64,000 bases of DNA from positions 1 to 64,000 of the forward strand of contig JBEKJP010000039.1 in assembly GCA_050011155.1 (NCBI GenBank), in the 5' to 3' direction. Position numbers and translations under genes: made by a program. The notes beneath the pieces are model-generated. The model saw only the letters and a list, made by a program, of their open reading frames with translations. It was not told the origin of the DNA and ran no database searches. The DNA comes from Palsa-504 sp050011155 (GTDB lineage Bacteria > Actinomycetota > Actinomycetes > Streptosporangiales > Streptosporangiaceae). Position 1 is the stretch's first letter; each line of letters begins with the position of its first letter. Of this stretch, positions 32,712-41,048 are shown in pieces.

Positions 32712-35700
32712 GTGACTAGGGAACCGAGCGGCCATCCCGAGGCTGACGGCGACTGGGGCCCATCGGGTCCTGCCCGCCCCCGGCCCTCGCGTGCCCCGTC
32801 CGGCTCCCCGCCGCACACCCCCACCGGCCCCCTCCCGCGCGCCGACACCGGCCCCCTGCCGCGCATCCCGGCCCGCCCGGATCCGGCTGGAACCGGCCCC
32901 CTGCCGCGCATCCCGGCCCGCCCGGATCCGGCCCGAACCGGCCCATTGCCACGTATCCCATCCGGCCGCGACCCGTGGGGCTACTCCGCCCCCGGGTTCG
33001 AGTTCGAGGCCCGCCGCGCCCAGCCCGGCCGCCCGCCGCGCCGAGCCCAGCCCGGGCGCCCGGGCCAGACCGCCGACCCCCGCCCGGGACCTCCGCCTGG
33101 CCCAGGTGATACCGGCCCCCGGACCGGACCGCAGCAGGCGCTGCGCGGACCACAGGAGGCGCTGCGCGGACCACAGGAGGCGCTGCGCGATACCCGCCCG
33201 GCCGAAGCGCCGCGTGAGCCGCGTCGGTTCCGGTACACGCCGACGGTGAGCCAGCCGCAGCCGGTACCCCCTCCGGCCTGGCCCGACGACGTTCCGCCGG
33301 CCTCCCCGGGTTCATCGCCTACGGGGTTCACCAGGCCAGCCTCGCCCGGCGTGCCCCCGGCGAGCGCCGACCCCTCCCGCACCGTCCCGCGGCAGGGCTA
33401 CGTCCACGACTCCGGCCCGCGCCAGGCCTACGGTTACGATTCCGGGCCTCGGCCAGCCTTCGACCGTGACTCCGGGCCGCACCCGCTCCCTCCGCGTCAG
33501 GTCGTCACCGACCGGGGCCGGGGGCAGCCACCACGCGAACGTGACCGCCCGGCCCGGCCCGACCTGAGGACGGCGAGGGCCGAGTGGGCCAAGCTGGCCA
33601 GCTCCTTCGTGCCCGCGCCGGTCAAGCGCCGCTGGTCCCGGGAGTTCCTGGCTGGCCTGGAGTTCCGCGGCTGGGGAATGCGGGTGGCGATCCCGATCCT
33701 GGCCATGGTGGTCTTCGGCGTCGCGGTCGTGGTGATCGCGGGCGCGAACAACGGCAACGCGGGGCCGACCCCGCCCGCGGCCGCGCTCGGCTTCCCGCCC
33801 GCGACCCTGGCGGGCAACGACTTCACGGCGACGGCCAGCGGCCGCGGCATCACCCAGACGCTGGGCCGGGTGACGAGCGTCGGCAACGAGGTCGTGGCGG
33901 TCGGCTCGCAGTCGGGGGCCCGCATCGGCCGTGCCCAGTTCTTCGTCTCGGCCGACGGCGGGCACAGCTGGACGCTGGGGACGGTCAGGTCCGCCTCCGG
34001 CGGCGTGCCCGCGCCCGGACACGGCGCCATCTTCGTGGCCGGCGGCCAGGGCGCGTGGCTCGCGCTCGGCCCCGGCTCGGTCTGGACCAGCCCGGACGGC
34101 CGGACCTGGACGCTGGCCCCGGGCAACGGGTTGCCGCTGGTCCCGGGCGACCAGATCAACGCGGTGCAGCGGACCGCGTCGGGCTTCATCGCCGTGGGCG
34201 CCAACGTGCCCGGCGGCGACCAGGCCAAGTCCACCCCGGTGATCTTCGTGTCGGCTAACGGCACCAGCTGGCAGCGGCTGGACGCGGCGCGGCTGCGCCT
34301 GGGCCGCGCCCTGGACATCAGGTACGCGGCCACGTCGGGGAAGCTGATCCTGATCGGCGGCGATGCCCTCACCACCCGGGCGCGGGTCCAGGTCGGCGCG
34401 GCCTGGCTGAGCAGCGACGGCGGCTCGACCTGGATGCCGGTGGCCAGCTCGGCCGCCCACCGGGGCTCGCAGCCGCAGCTAGCCGGGCTGGCCGCGGTCA
34501 ACGGGGGATTTGTCCTGCTCCGGCCGGCCGCCGTAGCCAACCGTCCCGCCGTCGACGCTTTTTATTCGCCGAACGGTGTGGCCTGGAACTTCCAAGCCAC
34601 CCTTTCAGCGACCGGTGGGTTCACCGCCGAGATGGTGAACGGTGGTCCGGCCGGCGCCGCCGTCACCGGGCAGACGAACGCCGTCGGCCGAGATGGCGGG
34701 TCGCTGACCGCGTTCGTCTCGTCGGACGGCAAGACCTGGCGGCAGGCCCGCCCGTTCGGCAGCGCCGGGTCGGAAACGATCTCCGGCCTGGCCCTGGCCC
34801 CGGACGGGACGGTGATCACCGCGGGTGTCAGCCCGGGCCCGGACAGCCGGCAGCCGGTACTCGTCCTGGCCCGGACCGGCGCTGACCCCGAACGCGTCGC
34901 GATCGCCAAGATCCCCGGTGCCGTCGACCCCCAGGTCGCCGTGAACGCCGTCGCGGCCGAGGGCGGCACCCAGGTCGCGGCGGGCAGCGCCAACGGCTTC
35001 CCCGCCGTGTGGACCTCGGCCAACGGCGGCAGTGCGTGGAGCCGTGCCACCGGGGCCAGCCCCGGGGTGTTCGGGCGCCCGGGGACGCAGCGGCTGACCA
35101 GCGTGACGCACGGCCCGATGGGCTGGCTCGCCGTGGGCGGCGTCACCGCGAGCGCCGCCGAGCATCCGGTCGTCGTGGTCTCGGCCGACGCCGCCAGCTG
35201 GCAGGCGGCCGACGGCGAGCCGGCCTTCACCGGACCCGGCCTGTTCACCCAGGCCGCGGCCGCGAACGGTCAGGGCCTGGTCATCGTCGGCGATCAGAAG
35301 ATCAAGCAGGAGCGTGACGGCCGGGTCGTCTCCGTCCGGACCGTCGCCGCCGCCTGGTGGTCGACGGGCCTGACCGGCTGGCAGCGTGCCGGTGACGGGT
35401 CGGCGGGGGCGCTGGACGGCGTCGGCGACCGGCGCATGCTGGACGTCACGGCCGCCCAGGGCGGCTTCGTGGCGGTGGGCGCGCACGGCCGCCAGCCGTC
35501 CGCCTGGACCTCGGCCGACGGCCGGAGCTGGCGGCAGGTGGACCTGCCCGTCCCGGCCGGCGCCAGCCAGGCCGTGCTCGAGCACGTCGCGAGCATCGGC
35601 CGCGCCGTGGCCGCCGTCGGCACCATGGTGACCGCCACCGGGCAACCGGTCCCGTTCGCGGCCCGCTCGGCCAACGCCGGCGTCACCTGGACCGAGTCGG

Positions 35701-35993
35701 TGCTCCCGGATCCGGCCGGCCTGACCACGGTCACGGCGCTGACCGCGGCCGGCCGCACCTTCACCGCCACCGGCAGCTACGGCAGCACCCCCGGCCACCA
35801 GAACGTGGTCGTGTGGACCTCGCCCGACGGCGCCGCCTGGCAGGCCGCCGAGCCGGCCGGCCAGGGCCTCACCGGCCCGGGCATCCAGGCCATCACCAGC
35901 CTCACCGCCTCCGGCAACACCCTGACCGGCGTCGGCTTCTCCGCCTCCCCCAACACCGAGCAACCCGTCTTCTGGCAAGCCCCAGTCCGCTAA
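32712..35993 (+). CDS. Large membrane-anchored protein with extracellular beta-propeller-like repeats
   Basis: A 1093-residue protein. Residues 1-310 are a Pro/Arg-rich, presumably cytoplasmic region with perfect 15-residue repeats (TGPLPRIPARPDPA). A single membrane helix, VAIPILAMVVFGVAVVVIAG, lies near residue 335. The rest is exported and built from repeated units such as WTSPDGRTWTLAPG, FVSANGTSWQRLD, WTSADGRSWRQVD and WTSPDGAAWQAAE. These S/P-DG-xx-W blocks are like BNR/sialidase-type beta-propeller blades. No catalytic residues of sialidases were recognised, so a binding or scaffold role is more likely. It starts with GTG. It is divergent from kgd and probably monocistronic. Confidence 0.8.
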   Translation: MTREPSGHPEADGDWGPSGPARPRPSRAPSGSPPHTPTGPLPRADTGPLPRIPARPDPAGTGPLPRIPARPDPARTGPLPRIPSGRDPWGYSAPGFEFEARRAQPGRPPRRAQPGRPGQTADPRPGPPPGPGDTGPRTGPQQALRGPQEALRGPQEALRDTRPAEAPREPRRFRYTPTVSQPQPVPPPAWPDDVPPASPGSSPTGFTRPASPGVPPASADPSRTVPRQGYVHDSGPRQAYGYDSGPRPAFDRDSGPHPLPPRQVVTDRGRGQPPRERDRPARPDLRTARAEWAKLASSFVPAPVKRRWSREFLAGLEFRGWGMRVAIPILAMVVFGVAVVVIAGANNGNAGPTPPAAALGFPPATLAGNDFTATASGRGITQTLGRVTSVGNEVVAVGSQSGARIGRAQFFVSADGGHSWTLGTVRSASGGVPAPGHGAIFVAGGQGAWLALGPGSVWTSPDGRTWTLAPGNGLPLVPGDQINAVQRTASGFIAVGANVPGGDQAKSTPVIFVSANGTSWQRLDAARLRLGRALDIRYAATSGKLILIGGDALTTRARVQVGAAWLSSDGGSTWMPVASSAAHRGSQPQLAGLAAVNGGFVLLRPAAVANRPAVDAFYSPNGVAWNFQATLSATGGFTAEMVNGGPAGAAVTGQTNAVGRDGGSLTAFVSSDGKTWRQARPFGSAGSETISGLALAPDGTVITAGVSPGPDSRQPVLVLARTGADPERVAIAKIPGAVDPQVAVNAVAAEGGTQVAAGSANGFPAVWTSANGGSAWSRATGASPGVFGRPGTQRLTSVTHGPMGWLAVGGVTASAAEHPVVVVSADAASWQAADGEPAFTGPGLFTQAAAANGQGLVIVGDQKIKQERDGRVVSVRTVAAAWWSTGLTGWQRAGDGSAGALDGVGDRRMLDVTAAQGGFVAVGAHGRQPSAWTSADGRSWRQVDLPVPAGASQAVLEHVASIGRAVAAVGTMVTATGQPVPFAARSANAGVTWTESVLPDPAGLTTVTALTAAGRTFTATGSYGSTPGHQNVVVWTSPDGAAWQAAEPAGQGLTGPGIQAITSLTASGNTLTGVGFSASPNTEQPVFWQAPVR
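32847..32936. repeat. 45-bp coding tandem repeat, two copies plus a partial one
   Basis: Two near-identical 45-bp units (32847-32891 and 32892-32936), with a third shortened copy after 32937, encode TGPLPRIPARPDPAG-type repeats in the cytoplasmic tail of the large membrane protein. Confidence 0.92.
33138..33190. repeat. 21-bp coding tandem repeat
   Basis: Two perfect copies of a 21-bp unit (33138-33158, 33159-33179) and half of a third encode ALRGPQE repeats in the same Pro/Arg-rich tail. Confidence 0.92.
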
Positions 35994-36000
35994 CCCACCC

Positions 36001-36055
36001 GCCCGCCCCCGCCGAAGTGCGAGGCCGGTGCTACGCCTCGCGGGCGGGGGCGGGC
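36001..36055. terminator. Bidirectional stem-loop between convergent genes
   Basis: GCCCGCCCCCGC (36001-36012) and its complement (36044-36055) form a 12-bp stem. Nested inside is a second stem, GCGAGGC (36019-36025) with GCCTCGC (36035-36041). It lies at the junction of the plus-strand membrane protein gene (stop 35993) and the minus-strand hydrolase gene (stop 36031), so it can serve both. Its right half overlaps the last codons of the hydrolase. Confidence 0.7.
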
Positions 36056-36855
36056 ACGCCGAAGATGTCGTCGCGGCGGTTGGCCAGGCTGGGCAGGGTG
36101 GCGCGGACCGTGGCGATCAGGCCGGGGTCGACCTCGGCCACCGTCACGCCGGGGGCGGGCCCCAGGTCGGCCCGGACCACGCCGAGCGGATCCACCAGCA
36201 GGCTCCGCCCGACCCCGGTCGCGGCCCGGGTCGGCCGCTCGTCCGGGTCCGGAACCTGCCCCACGGCGGCGACCCACACCGTGTTCTCGATGGCGCGCGC
36301 CCGCACCAGCGTGACCCAGTGCTCCTCCTTGTACAGGCCGGACGCCCACGCGGCCGGGAGCACGAGCAGCTCAGCTCCGGCCACCGCCAGTGCCCGGGAC
36401 AGCTCGCCGAACCGCACGTCGTAGCAGATCTCCAGCCCGGCCCGCACCCCGGCCAGCGTGCACACGACCACCGACGAACCCGGCGCGACCTGCTCGGACT
36501 CCCGATGCCCGAACGCGTCGAACAAGTGCAGCTTGCGATAAGAAGCGACGAACTCGCCCGCGGCGTCGTACGCCACCGCGGTGTTGTAGACCCGGCCGTC
36601 CGCCGCCGGCTCGAACACGCCCGCCACCAGCGCCACCCCGGCCGACTTAGCCGCGGCGGCCAGCCCGGAGCAGAACGGCCCGTCCAGCGGCTCCGCCGCC
36701 GCGGCCAGGTCCGAGCCGAACCTGACCTGGGTCGCCTCGGGAAACACGGCCAGGTCGGCGCCAGCAACGGCGGCCGAGCCCAAAGCTTCGGCTACTCGCC
36801 CGGCGTTGATCTCGGGCCGTGAGCTGACCGGTAGCTGGCACAGTGCGACGCGCAT
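36031..36855 (-). CDS. Carbon-nitrogen hydrolase (nitrilase superfamily)
   Basis: A 274-residue hydrolase with the Glu-Lys-Cys triad: FPEATQVRFG (Glu), YRKLHLFDAFG (Lys) and LEICYDVRFGELSR (Cys). The pattern is closest to omega-amidase/Nit2-like and related bacterial members that cleave small amides such as 2-oxoglutaramate, but the substrate is not certain. The ATG at 36855 (MRVALCQLPV) fits the family; an ATG at 36864 is possible. Its start faces the aminotransferase start across only 23 bases. An omega-amidase next to a transaminase is a known functional pairing, since such transaminases release oxo-amides. Confidence 0.87.
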   Translation of the reverse strand: MRVALCQLPVSSRPEINAGRVAEALGSAAVAGADLAVFPEATQVRFGSDLAAAAEPLDGPFCSGLAAAAKSAGVALVAGVFEPAADGRVYNTAVAYDAAGEFVASYRKLHLFDAFGHRESEQVAPGSSVVVCTLAGVRAGLEICYDVRFGELSRALAVAGAELLVLPAAWASGLYKEEHWVTLVRARAIENTVWVAAVGQVPDPDERPTRAATGVGRSLLVDPLGVVRADLGPAPGVTVAEVDPGLIATVRATLPSLANRRDDIFGVPAPAREA

Positions 36856-36878
36856 GCCTCCCATGATGTCATTAGCTG

Positions 36879-38072
36879 GTGAACCGACCCCAGCCAAACC
36901 GACGACCACTGCTCAACCGGCGCCTCGAGGGGCTGGGCACGACGATCTTCGCCGAGATGTCCGCCCGCGCGGTCGCGACCGGGTCCATCAACCTGGGCCA
37001 GGGCTTTCCCGACCGGGACGGCCCGGCCGAGATCGCCCAGGCGGCGGCCGACGCCATCTTGGCCGGCCGCGGCAACCAGTACCCGCCAGGCCCGGGCGTC
37101 CCCGAGCTGCGCCACGCTATCGCCGCCCATGACGATCGCTTCTACACAATAAGCTACGACCCCGACGACGAGATCCTGGTCACCGCCGGTGCCACCGAGG
37201 CCATCGCGGCCGCCATGCTGGCCCTGGTCGAACCGGGCGACGAGGTGATCGCGTTCGAGCCCTACTACGACTCCTACGCGGCCAACATCGCGATGGCGGG
37301 CGGGGTCCGCGTCCCGGTCACGCTGCGCCCGCCTGGCTTCCGCCCGGACATCTACGAGCTGAAGAAAGCGATCACCGCCAAGACCAGGCTGATCCTGCTG
37401 AACAGCCCGCACAACCCGACCGGCACCGTCTTCGACCGCGACGAGCTAGCCGCCATCGCAAAGCTAGCCGTCGAGCACGACCTGCTCGTGGTCACCGACG
37501 AGGTGTACGAGCACCTGGCCTTCGACGTCGAGCACGTGCCGATCGTCCAGTTCCCCGGGATGCGCGAGCGCACGGTGTCGGTCAGCTCGGCGGGCAAGAC
37601 GTTCGCCTTCACCGGCTGGAAGATCGGCTGGGTCAAGGCCATCCCCGAGCTGGTCACCGCGGTGAAGACGGCCAAGCAGTTCCTCACGTTCGTCAGCGGC
37701 GGGCCGTTCCAGTACGCGGTGGCGCAGGCCCTCGCGCTCCCGGACGCGTACTACGCCAAGCTGAAGGACGACCTGATCGTCCAGCGCGACCTGCTCACCG
37801 AAGGCCTGGACGAGATCGGCTTCACGGTCTACCCGCCGCAGGGCACCTACTTCGTCACCGCCGACGTCAGGCCGCTGGGCTACGACGACGGGGTGGAGTT
37901 CTGCCGGACGCTGCCGGACCGCGCGGGCGTGGTCGCCATCCCCACCGCGATCTTCTACGACCACCCCGACCGGGCCCGCAGCCACGTCCGGTTCGCCTTC
38001 TGCAAGCAACCGGAGGTGCTCACCGAGGCGCTGGCCCGCTTGTCCAAAGCCTTTTATCCCGAACGGGCTTAA
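36879..38072 (+). CDS. PLP-dependent aminotransferase, DapC-like
   Basis: A 397-residue fold-type I aminotransferase. FAEMSARAVATGSINLGQGF, QYPPGPGVPELRHAIAAH, TAGATEAIAAAMLALVEPGD and NSPHNPTGTVF are diagnostic. The Schiff-base lysine is in SSAGKTFAFTGWKIGW. It follows mycobacterial DapC (Rv0858c, N-succinyldiaminopimelate aminotransferase, lysine and peptidoglycan synthesis) along its length. Related enzymes of this branch also transaminate glutamine or methionine oxo-acids, which would fit the nitrilase neighbour. It begins with GTG at 36879 and has no ribosome site, so leaderless translation is likely. Confidence 0.87.
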   Translation: MNRPQPNRRPLLNRRLEGLGTTIFAEMSARAVATGSINLGQGFPDRDGPAEIAQAAADAILAGRGNQYPPGPGVPELRHAIAAHDDRFYTISYDPDDEILVTAGATEAIAAAMLALVEPGDEVIAFEPYYDSYAANIAMAGGVRVPVTLRPPGFRPDIYELKKAITAKTRLILLNSPHNPTGTVFDRDELAAIAKLAVEHDLLVVTDEVYEHLAFDVEHVPIVQFPGMRERTVSVSSAGKTFAFTGWKIGWVKAIPELVTAVKTAKQFLTFVSGGPFQYAVAQALALPDAYYAKLKDDLIVQRDLLTEGLDEIGFTVYPPQGTYFVTADVRPLGYDDGVEFCRTLPDRAGVVAIPTAIFYDHPDRARSHVRFAFCKQPEVLTEALARLSKAFYPERA

Positions 38073-38219
38073 AAAAATCCTCGCCCCGCTAACCCCGCTG
38101 CGCCCGCCCGACCCAGGCGCGATGGTGGGCTCAACCCCACCCCCCAACAGTAGGCGCAGGCCCATGGCGGCCGCCCGACGCCGCCGACAGGATGGGAGCA
38201 AGACGGAAGGGGCATGGTC

Positions 38220-39794
38220 ATGAAGTTCGCGTTGGTGCTGCTGCTGACGATCGGATGCATCGCGTTCGTGCTGGTACGGAACGCCAAGGGGGTCCCGCGC
38301 CCGGATGGCCTGCGGGGGCGCGTCCGGGACCGCGGCTGGGGCCTGCTGCTGCTGCCGGTCGCGATGTCGGCCGCCATAATGTCCGGCCGGGCCTCCGGGC
38401 TCGTCCCGGCCGAGCTGGGCCTCGCGGTCCTGGCCATCGTCTTCGCCCCGAAGCTAGCGGCCAAGCTGGTTCCCTACGGCCTGCTCGCGCTGGCGATCAC
38501 CGGGGTCAAGCTGACCAGGTCGGTCAACGACGGGAACACCAGCCAGGTCCAGTACCTGTTCGTCCACACCGGCTGGGGGAGTGCCCCGCCGATCCTGGCG
38601 GAGGCCGTGATCTTGTTCGTCGCCGGTCTGTGGCTGCTGGTGCACCTGGGCGCGCCGGGCGCCGCCCCGGTCCGGGCGCTGGCCGCCCGGTGGCTGGACC
38701 GCGGCCGCGGCGGGATCTCCGGTGCCCAGGCCCTGCTCCTGATCCCGGTCGCGGGGCTGACGATGCAGCTGCTCGGGCCGGGTGACTGGTTCAGCCTCCG
38801 GGCGATCGACGGGCTCGATGCGGCCCTGCTCGACCTGGCCTTGCTCGCGGGCACGCTGGTGCTGATCTTCCGGTCGCGGGCCTGGGCCGCCACCCTGGCC
38901 GCGGCGGGCCTGCTGGTCCTCGGCGCCTACGGCTGGGTGGTCGCGCTGTTCTGGCCGGGGGTGCCTGGGTTCGCCCTCGGCTTCGTCGACCTGGACAACA
39001 GCTCGCCGCACGAGGCGTTCTGGGGCGCCGGCCTCGAGGCCTCCGTCCTGCTGGCGGCGGGCCTGTGGCTGGCGCCGCGGGTACTGCGCGAGCATCAGGC
39101 TAGCGCCGAGCTCGCCGAGCGCGCCAGCCAGCTGACCGAACGGGTCCAGACCCTCACCCAGACCCGCAGCCAGGCCGTGGACACCGCGGCGGCCGAACTC
39201 CGCCGCATCGAGCGGGACCTGCACGACGGCGCGCAGGCCCGGCTGGTCGCGGTCGGGATGAGCCTGCAGGCCGCCCAGCGGCTCTTCACCAGGAATCCCG
39301 AGGCGGCGCTGGCGCTGGTCGCCGAGGCCAAGGAAAGCTCCTCCCGCGCCCTGACCGAGCTGCGCGACCTGGTCCGGGGCATCTACCCGCCGGTACTGGC
39401 CGACCGCGGCCTCGGCGACGCCATCAAGGCGCTGGCCCTGGACGCGCCGCTGCCGGTCACGGTCGACGCCGACTTGCCCGGGCCCATAGAACTGCCGGTG
39501 GCATCGGCGGTCTACTTCTCAGTCGCCGAGGCGCTCGCCAACACCACCAAGCACGCAGATGCTCGTTCGGTCCAAATAAACCTCAGCCACCTCCAAGGGA
39601 TGCTCCGCGCGGAGGTCACCGACGACGGTGCGGGGGGCGCCGACCCGGCCGGCGGGACCGGCCTGGCCGGCGTGGAGCGCAGGCTGGCGACGTTTGATGG
39701 CATCCTGGCGGTGAGCAGCCCGCCGGGCGGGCCGACCATCGTCGTCATCGAGGTACCGTGCGCATCGTCATCGGCGAAGACCTCTTCCTGCTGA
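38220..39794 (+). CDS. NarL-system sensor histidine kinase (HisKA_3)
   Basis: A 524-residue sensor with an N-terminal membrane half of about eight helices (to about residue 295), a short coiled coil (ASAELAERASQLTERVQTLT) and a HisKA_3 helix with the phosphoacceptor in LRRIERDLHDGAQARLVAVG. A GHKL ATPase follows with EALANTTKHADARS and TDDGAGGADPAGGTGLAGVE. The ATG at 38220 has AAGGGG seven bases upstream; an ATG at 38214 is too close to that site. The last 37 bases overlap the response regulator gene. The ligand is unknown; the membrane part has no recognised sensor domain. Confidence 0.9.
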   Translation: MKFALVLLLTIGCIAFVLVRNAKGVPRPDGLRGRVRDRGWGLLLLPVAMSAAIMSGRASGLVPAELGLAVLAIVFAPKLAAKLVPYGLLALAITGVKLTRSVNDGNTSQVQYLFVHTGWGSAPPILAEAVILFVAGLWLLVHLGAPGAAPVRALAARWLDRGRGGISGAQALLLIPVAGLTMQLLGPGDWFSLRAIDGLDAALLDLALLAGTLVLIFRSRAWAATLAAAGLLVLGAYGWVVALFWPGVPGFALGFVDLDNSSPHEAFWGAGLEASVLLAAGLWLAPRVLREHQASAELAERASQLTERVQTLTQTRSQAVDTAAAELRRIERDLHDGAQARLVAVGMSLQAAQRLFTRNPEAALALVAEAKESSSRALTELRDLVRGIYPPVLADRGLGDAIKALALDAPLPVTVDADLPGPIELPVASAVYFSVAEALANTTKHADARSVQINLSHLQGMLRAEVTDDGAGGADPAGGTGLAGVERRLATFDGILAVSSPPGGPTIVVIEVPCASSSAKTSSC

Positions 39795-40402
39795 GGGACG
39801 GCCTGGTCCGGCTGCTCACCGCGCACGGCTTCGAGATCGCCGCGGCGGTGGGCACCGCCCCGGAGCTTCTCGAAGCGCTGACTAAAGAGCGCCCGGACGT
39901 GGGCATCGTGGACGTCAGGCTGCCGCCCACGCACACCGACGACGGGCTGCGCGCCGCCCTGGCGGCCCGCCGCGAGATACCCGGCCTGCCGGTCCTGGTG
40001 CTGTCCCAGTACGTGGAGCAGCTGTACGCCCGCGAGCTGCTGGCCGACCAGGCCGGCGGGGTCGGCTACCTGCTCAAGGACCGGGTGTTCAACGACGAGG
40101 CGTTCACCGCGGCCATCCGCACCGTGGCGGCCGGCGGTACCGTGCTCGACCCCGAGGTGGTGCAGAAGCTGATGGTGCGGCGGTCCGGCAGCGAGCCGGT
40201 GTCCCGGCTGACGCCGCGCGAGCGCGAAGTGCTCGCGCTGATGGCCGAGGGCCGCTCCAACGCCGCCATCGCCCAGCGGATGTTCATCACCGAGAAGGCG
40301 GTGAGCAAGCACGCGGCGGGTATTTTCGGCAAGCTTGACCTGGTGCCGTCGGACGACGACAATCGCCGGGTGCTGGCGGTGCTGGCCTACCTCGGATCGT
40401 AA
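39758..40402 (+). CDS. NarL/LuxR-family response regulator
   Basis: A 214-residue regulator. The receiver domain has the acidic pocket E7-D8, the phosphoacceptor Asp52 in VGIVDVRLPP, and the conserved lysine in YLLKDRV. The C-terminal LuxR helix-turn-helix is LTPREREVLALMAEGRSNAA to ITEKAVSKHAAGIFGKLDL. It begins with GTG inside the kinase gene (37-base overlap), so the two are co-translated and form a cognate pair. Fourteen bases downstream the methyltransferase gene starts, so it may share the transcript. Confidence 0.93.
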   Translation: MRIVIGEDLFLLRDGLVRLLTAHGFEIAAAVGTAPELLEALTKERPDVGIVDVRLPPTHTDDGLRAALAARREIPGLPVLVLSQYVEQLYARELLADQAGGVGYLLKDRVFNDEAFTAAIRTVAAGGTVLDPEVVQKLMVRRSGSEPVSRLTPREREVLALMAEGRSNAAIAQRMFITEKAVSKHAAGIFGKLDLVPSDDDNRRVLAVLAYLGS

Positions 40403-40415
40403 AAGGAGCTAACCA

Positions 40416-41048
40416 GTGGATGCTGAGCTGCTGAAGGCAGCCGAGGCGGCGACCGGTTTCATGCCCGGGCCCGAGGGCCTGGCCCTGTTCGCCGCGGCCG
40501 CGCGCTACGCCGGCCGCGGGCCGGTGCTCGAGGTCGGCACGTACTGCGGCAAGTCCACGATCTACCTGGCCGCCGCCGCGCGCGAACAAGGCCAGCCGGT
40601 GATCACCGTGGATCACCACCACGGCTCGGAGGAGAACCAGCCGGGCTGGGAGTACCACGACACTCACCTGGTCGACCCGGCCACCGGCCGGCTCGACACC
40701 CTGCCGCACCTGCGGGCCACGCTGGCCGCCGCCGGAGTCGAGGACGACGTGATCGTCGTGGTGGGCCGTTCGGCCGACGTGGCCCGGCTGTGGCGGACGC
40801 CGCTCGGCCTGCTGTTCATCGACGGCGGGCACACCGACGTCGCGGCCACGACCGACTACGAGGGCTGGGCCCCGTGGATCGCCCCGGGCGGCCTGCTGGC
40901 CATCCACGACGTGTTTCCAGACCCGGCCGACGGCGGGCAGGCGCCGTACCGGATCTACCTGCGGGCGGTGCGGTCCGGCGCGTTCACCGAGATCGAGGGG
41001 GAGGGGTCGCTGCGCCTGCTAGAGCGGACCGGCGATGGCATCGGCTGA
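40416..41048 (+). CDS. Class I SAM-dependent methyltransferase (Methyltransf_24 type)
   Basis: A 210-residue Rossmann methyltransferase. The SAM-binding motif is VLEVGTYCGKSTIYLAAAA, followed by VITVDHHHGSEENQPGW and LLFIDGGHTDVAATTDYEGW, as in the O-methyltransferase-like Methyltransf_24 group. The GTG start has AGGAG eight bases upstream. It follows the two-component genes closely and converges on the alpha/alpha-barrel gene, overlapping its 3' end by 30 bases. It may belong to the same pathway as the minus-strand methyltransferase-glycosyltransferase operon. Confidence 0.85.
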   Translation: MDAELLKAAEAATGFMPGPEGLALFAAAARYAGRGPVLEVGTYCGKSTIYLAAAAREQGQPVITVDHHHGSEENQPGWEYHDTHLVDPATGRLDTLPHLRATLAAAGVEDDVIVVVGRSADVARLWRTPLGLLFIDGGHTDVAATTDYEGWAPWIAPGGLLAIHDVFPDPADGGQAPYRIYLRAVRSGAFTEIEGEGSLRLLERTGDGIG

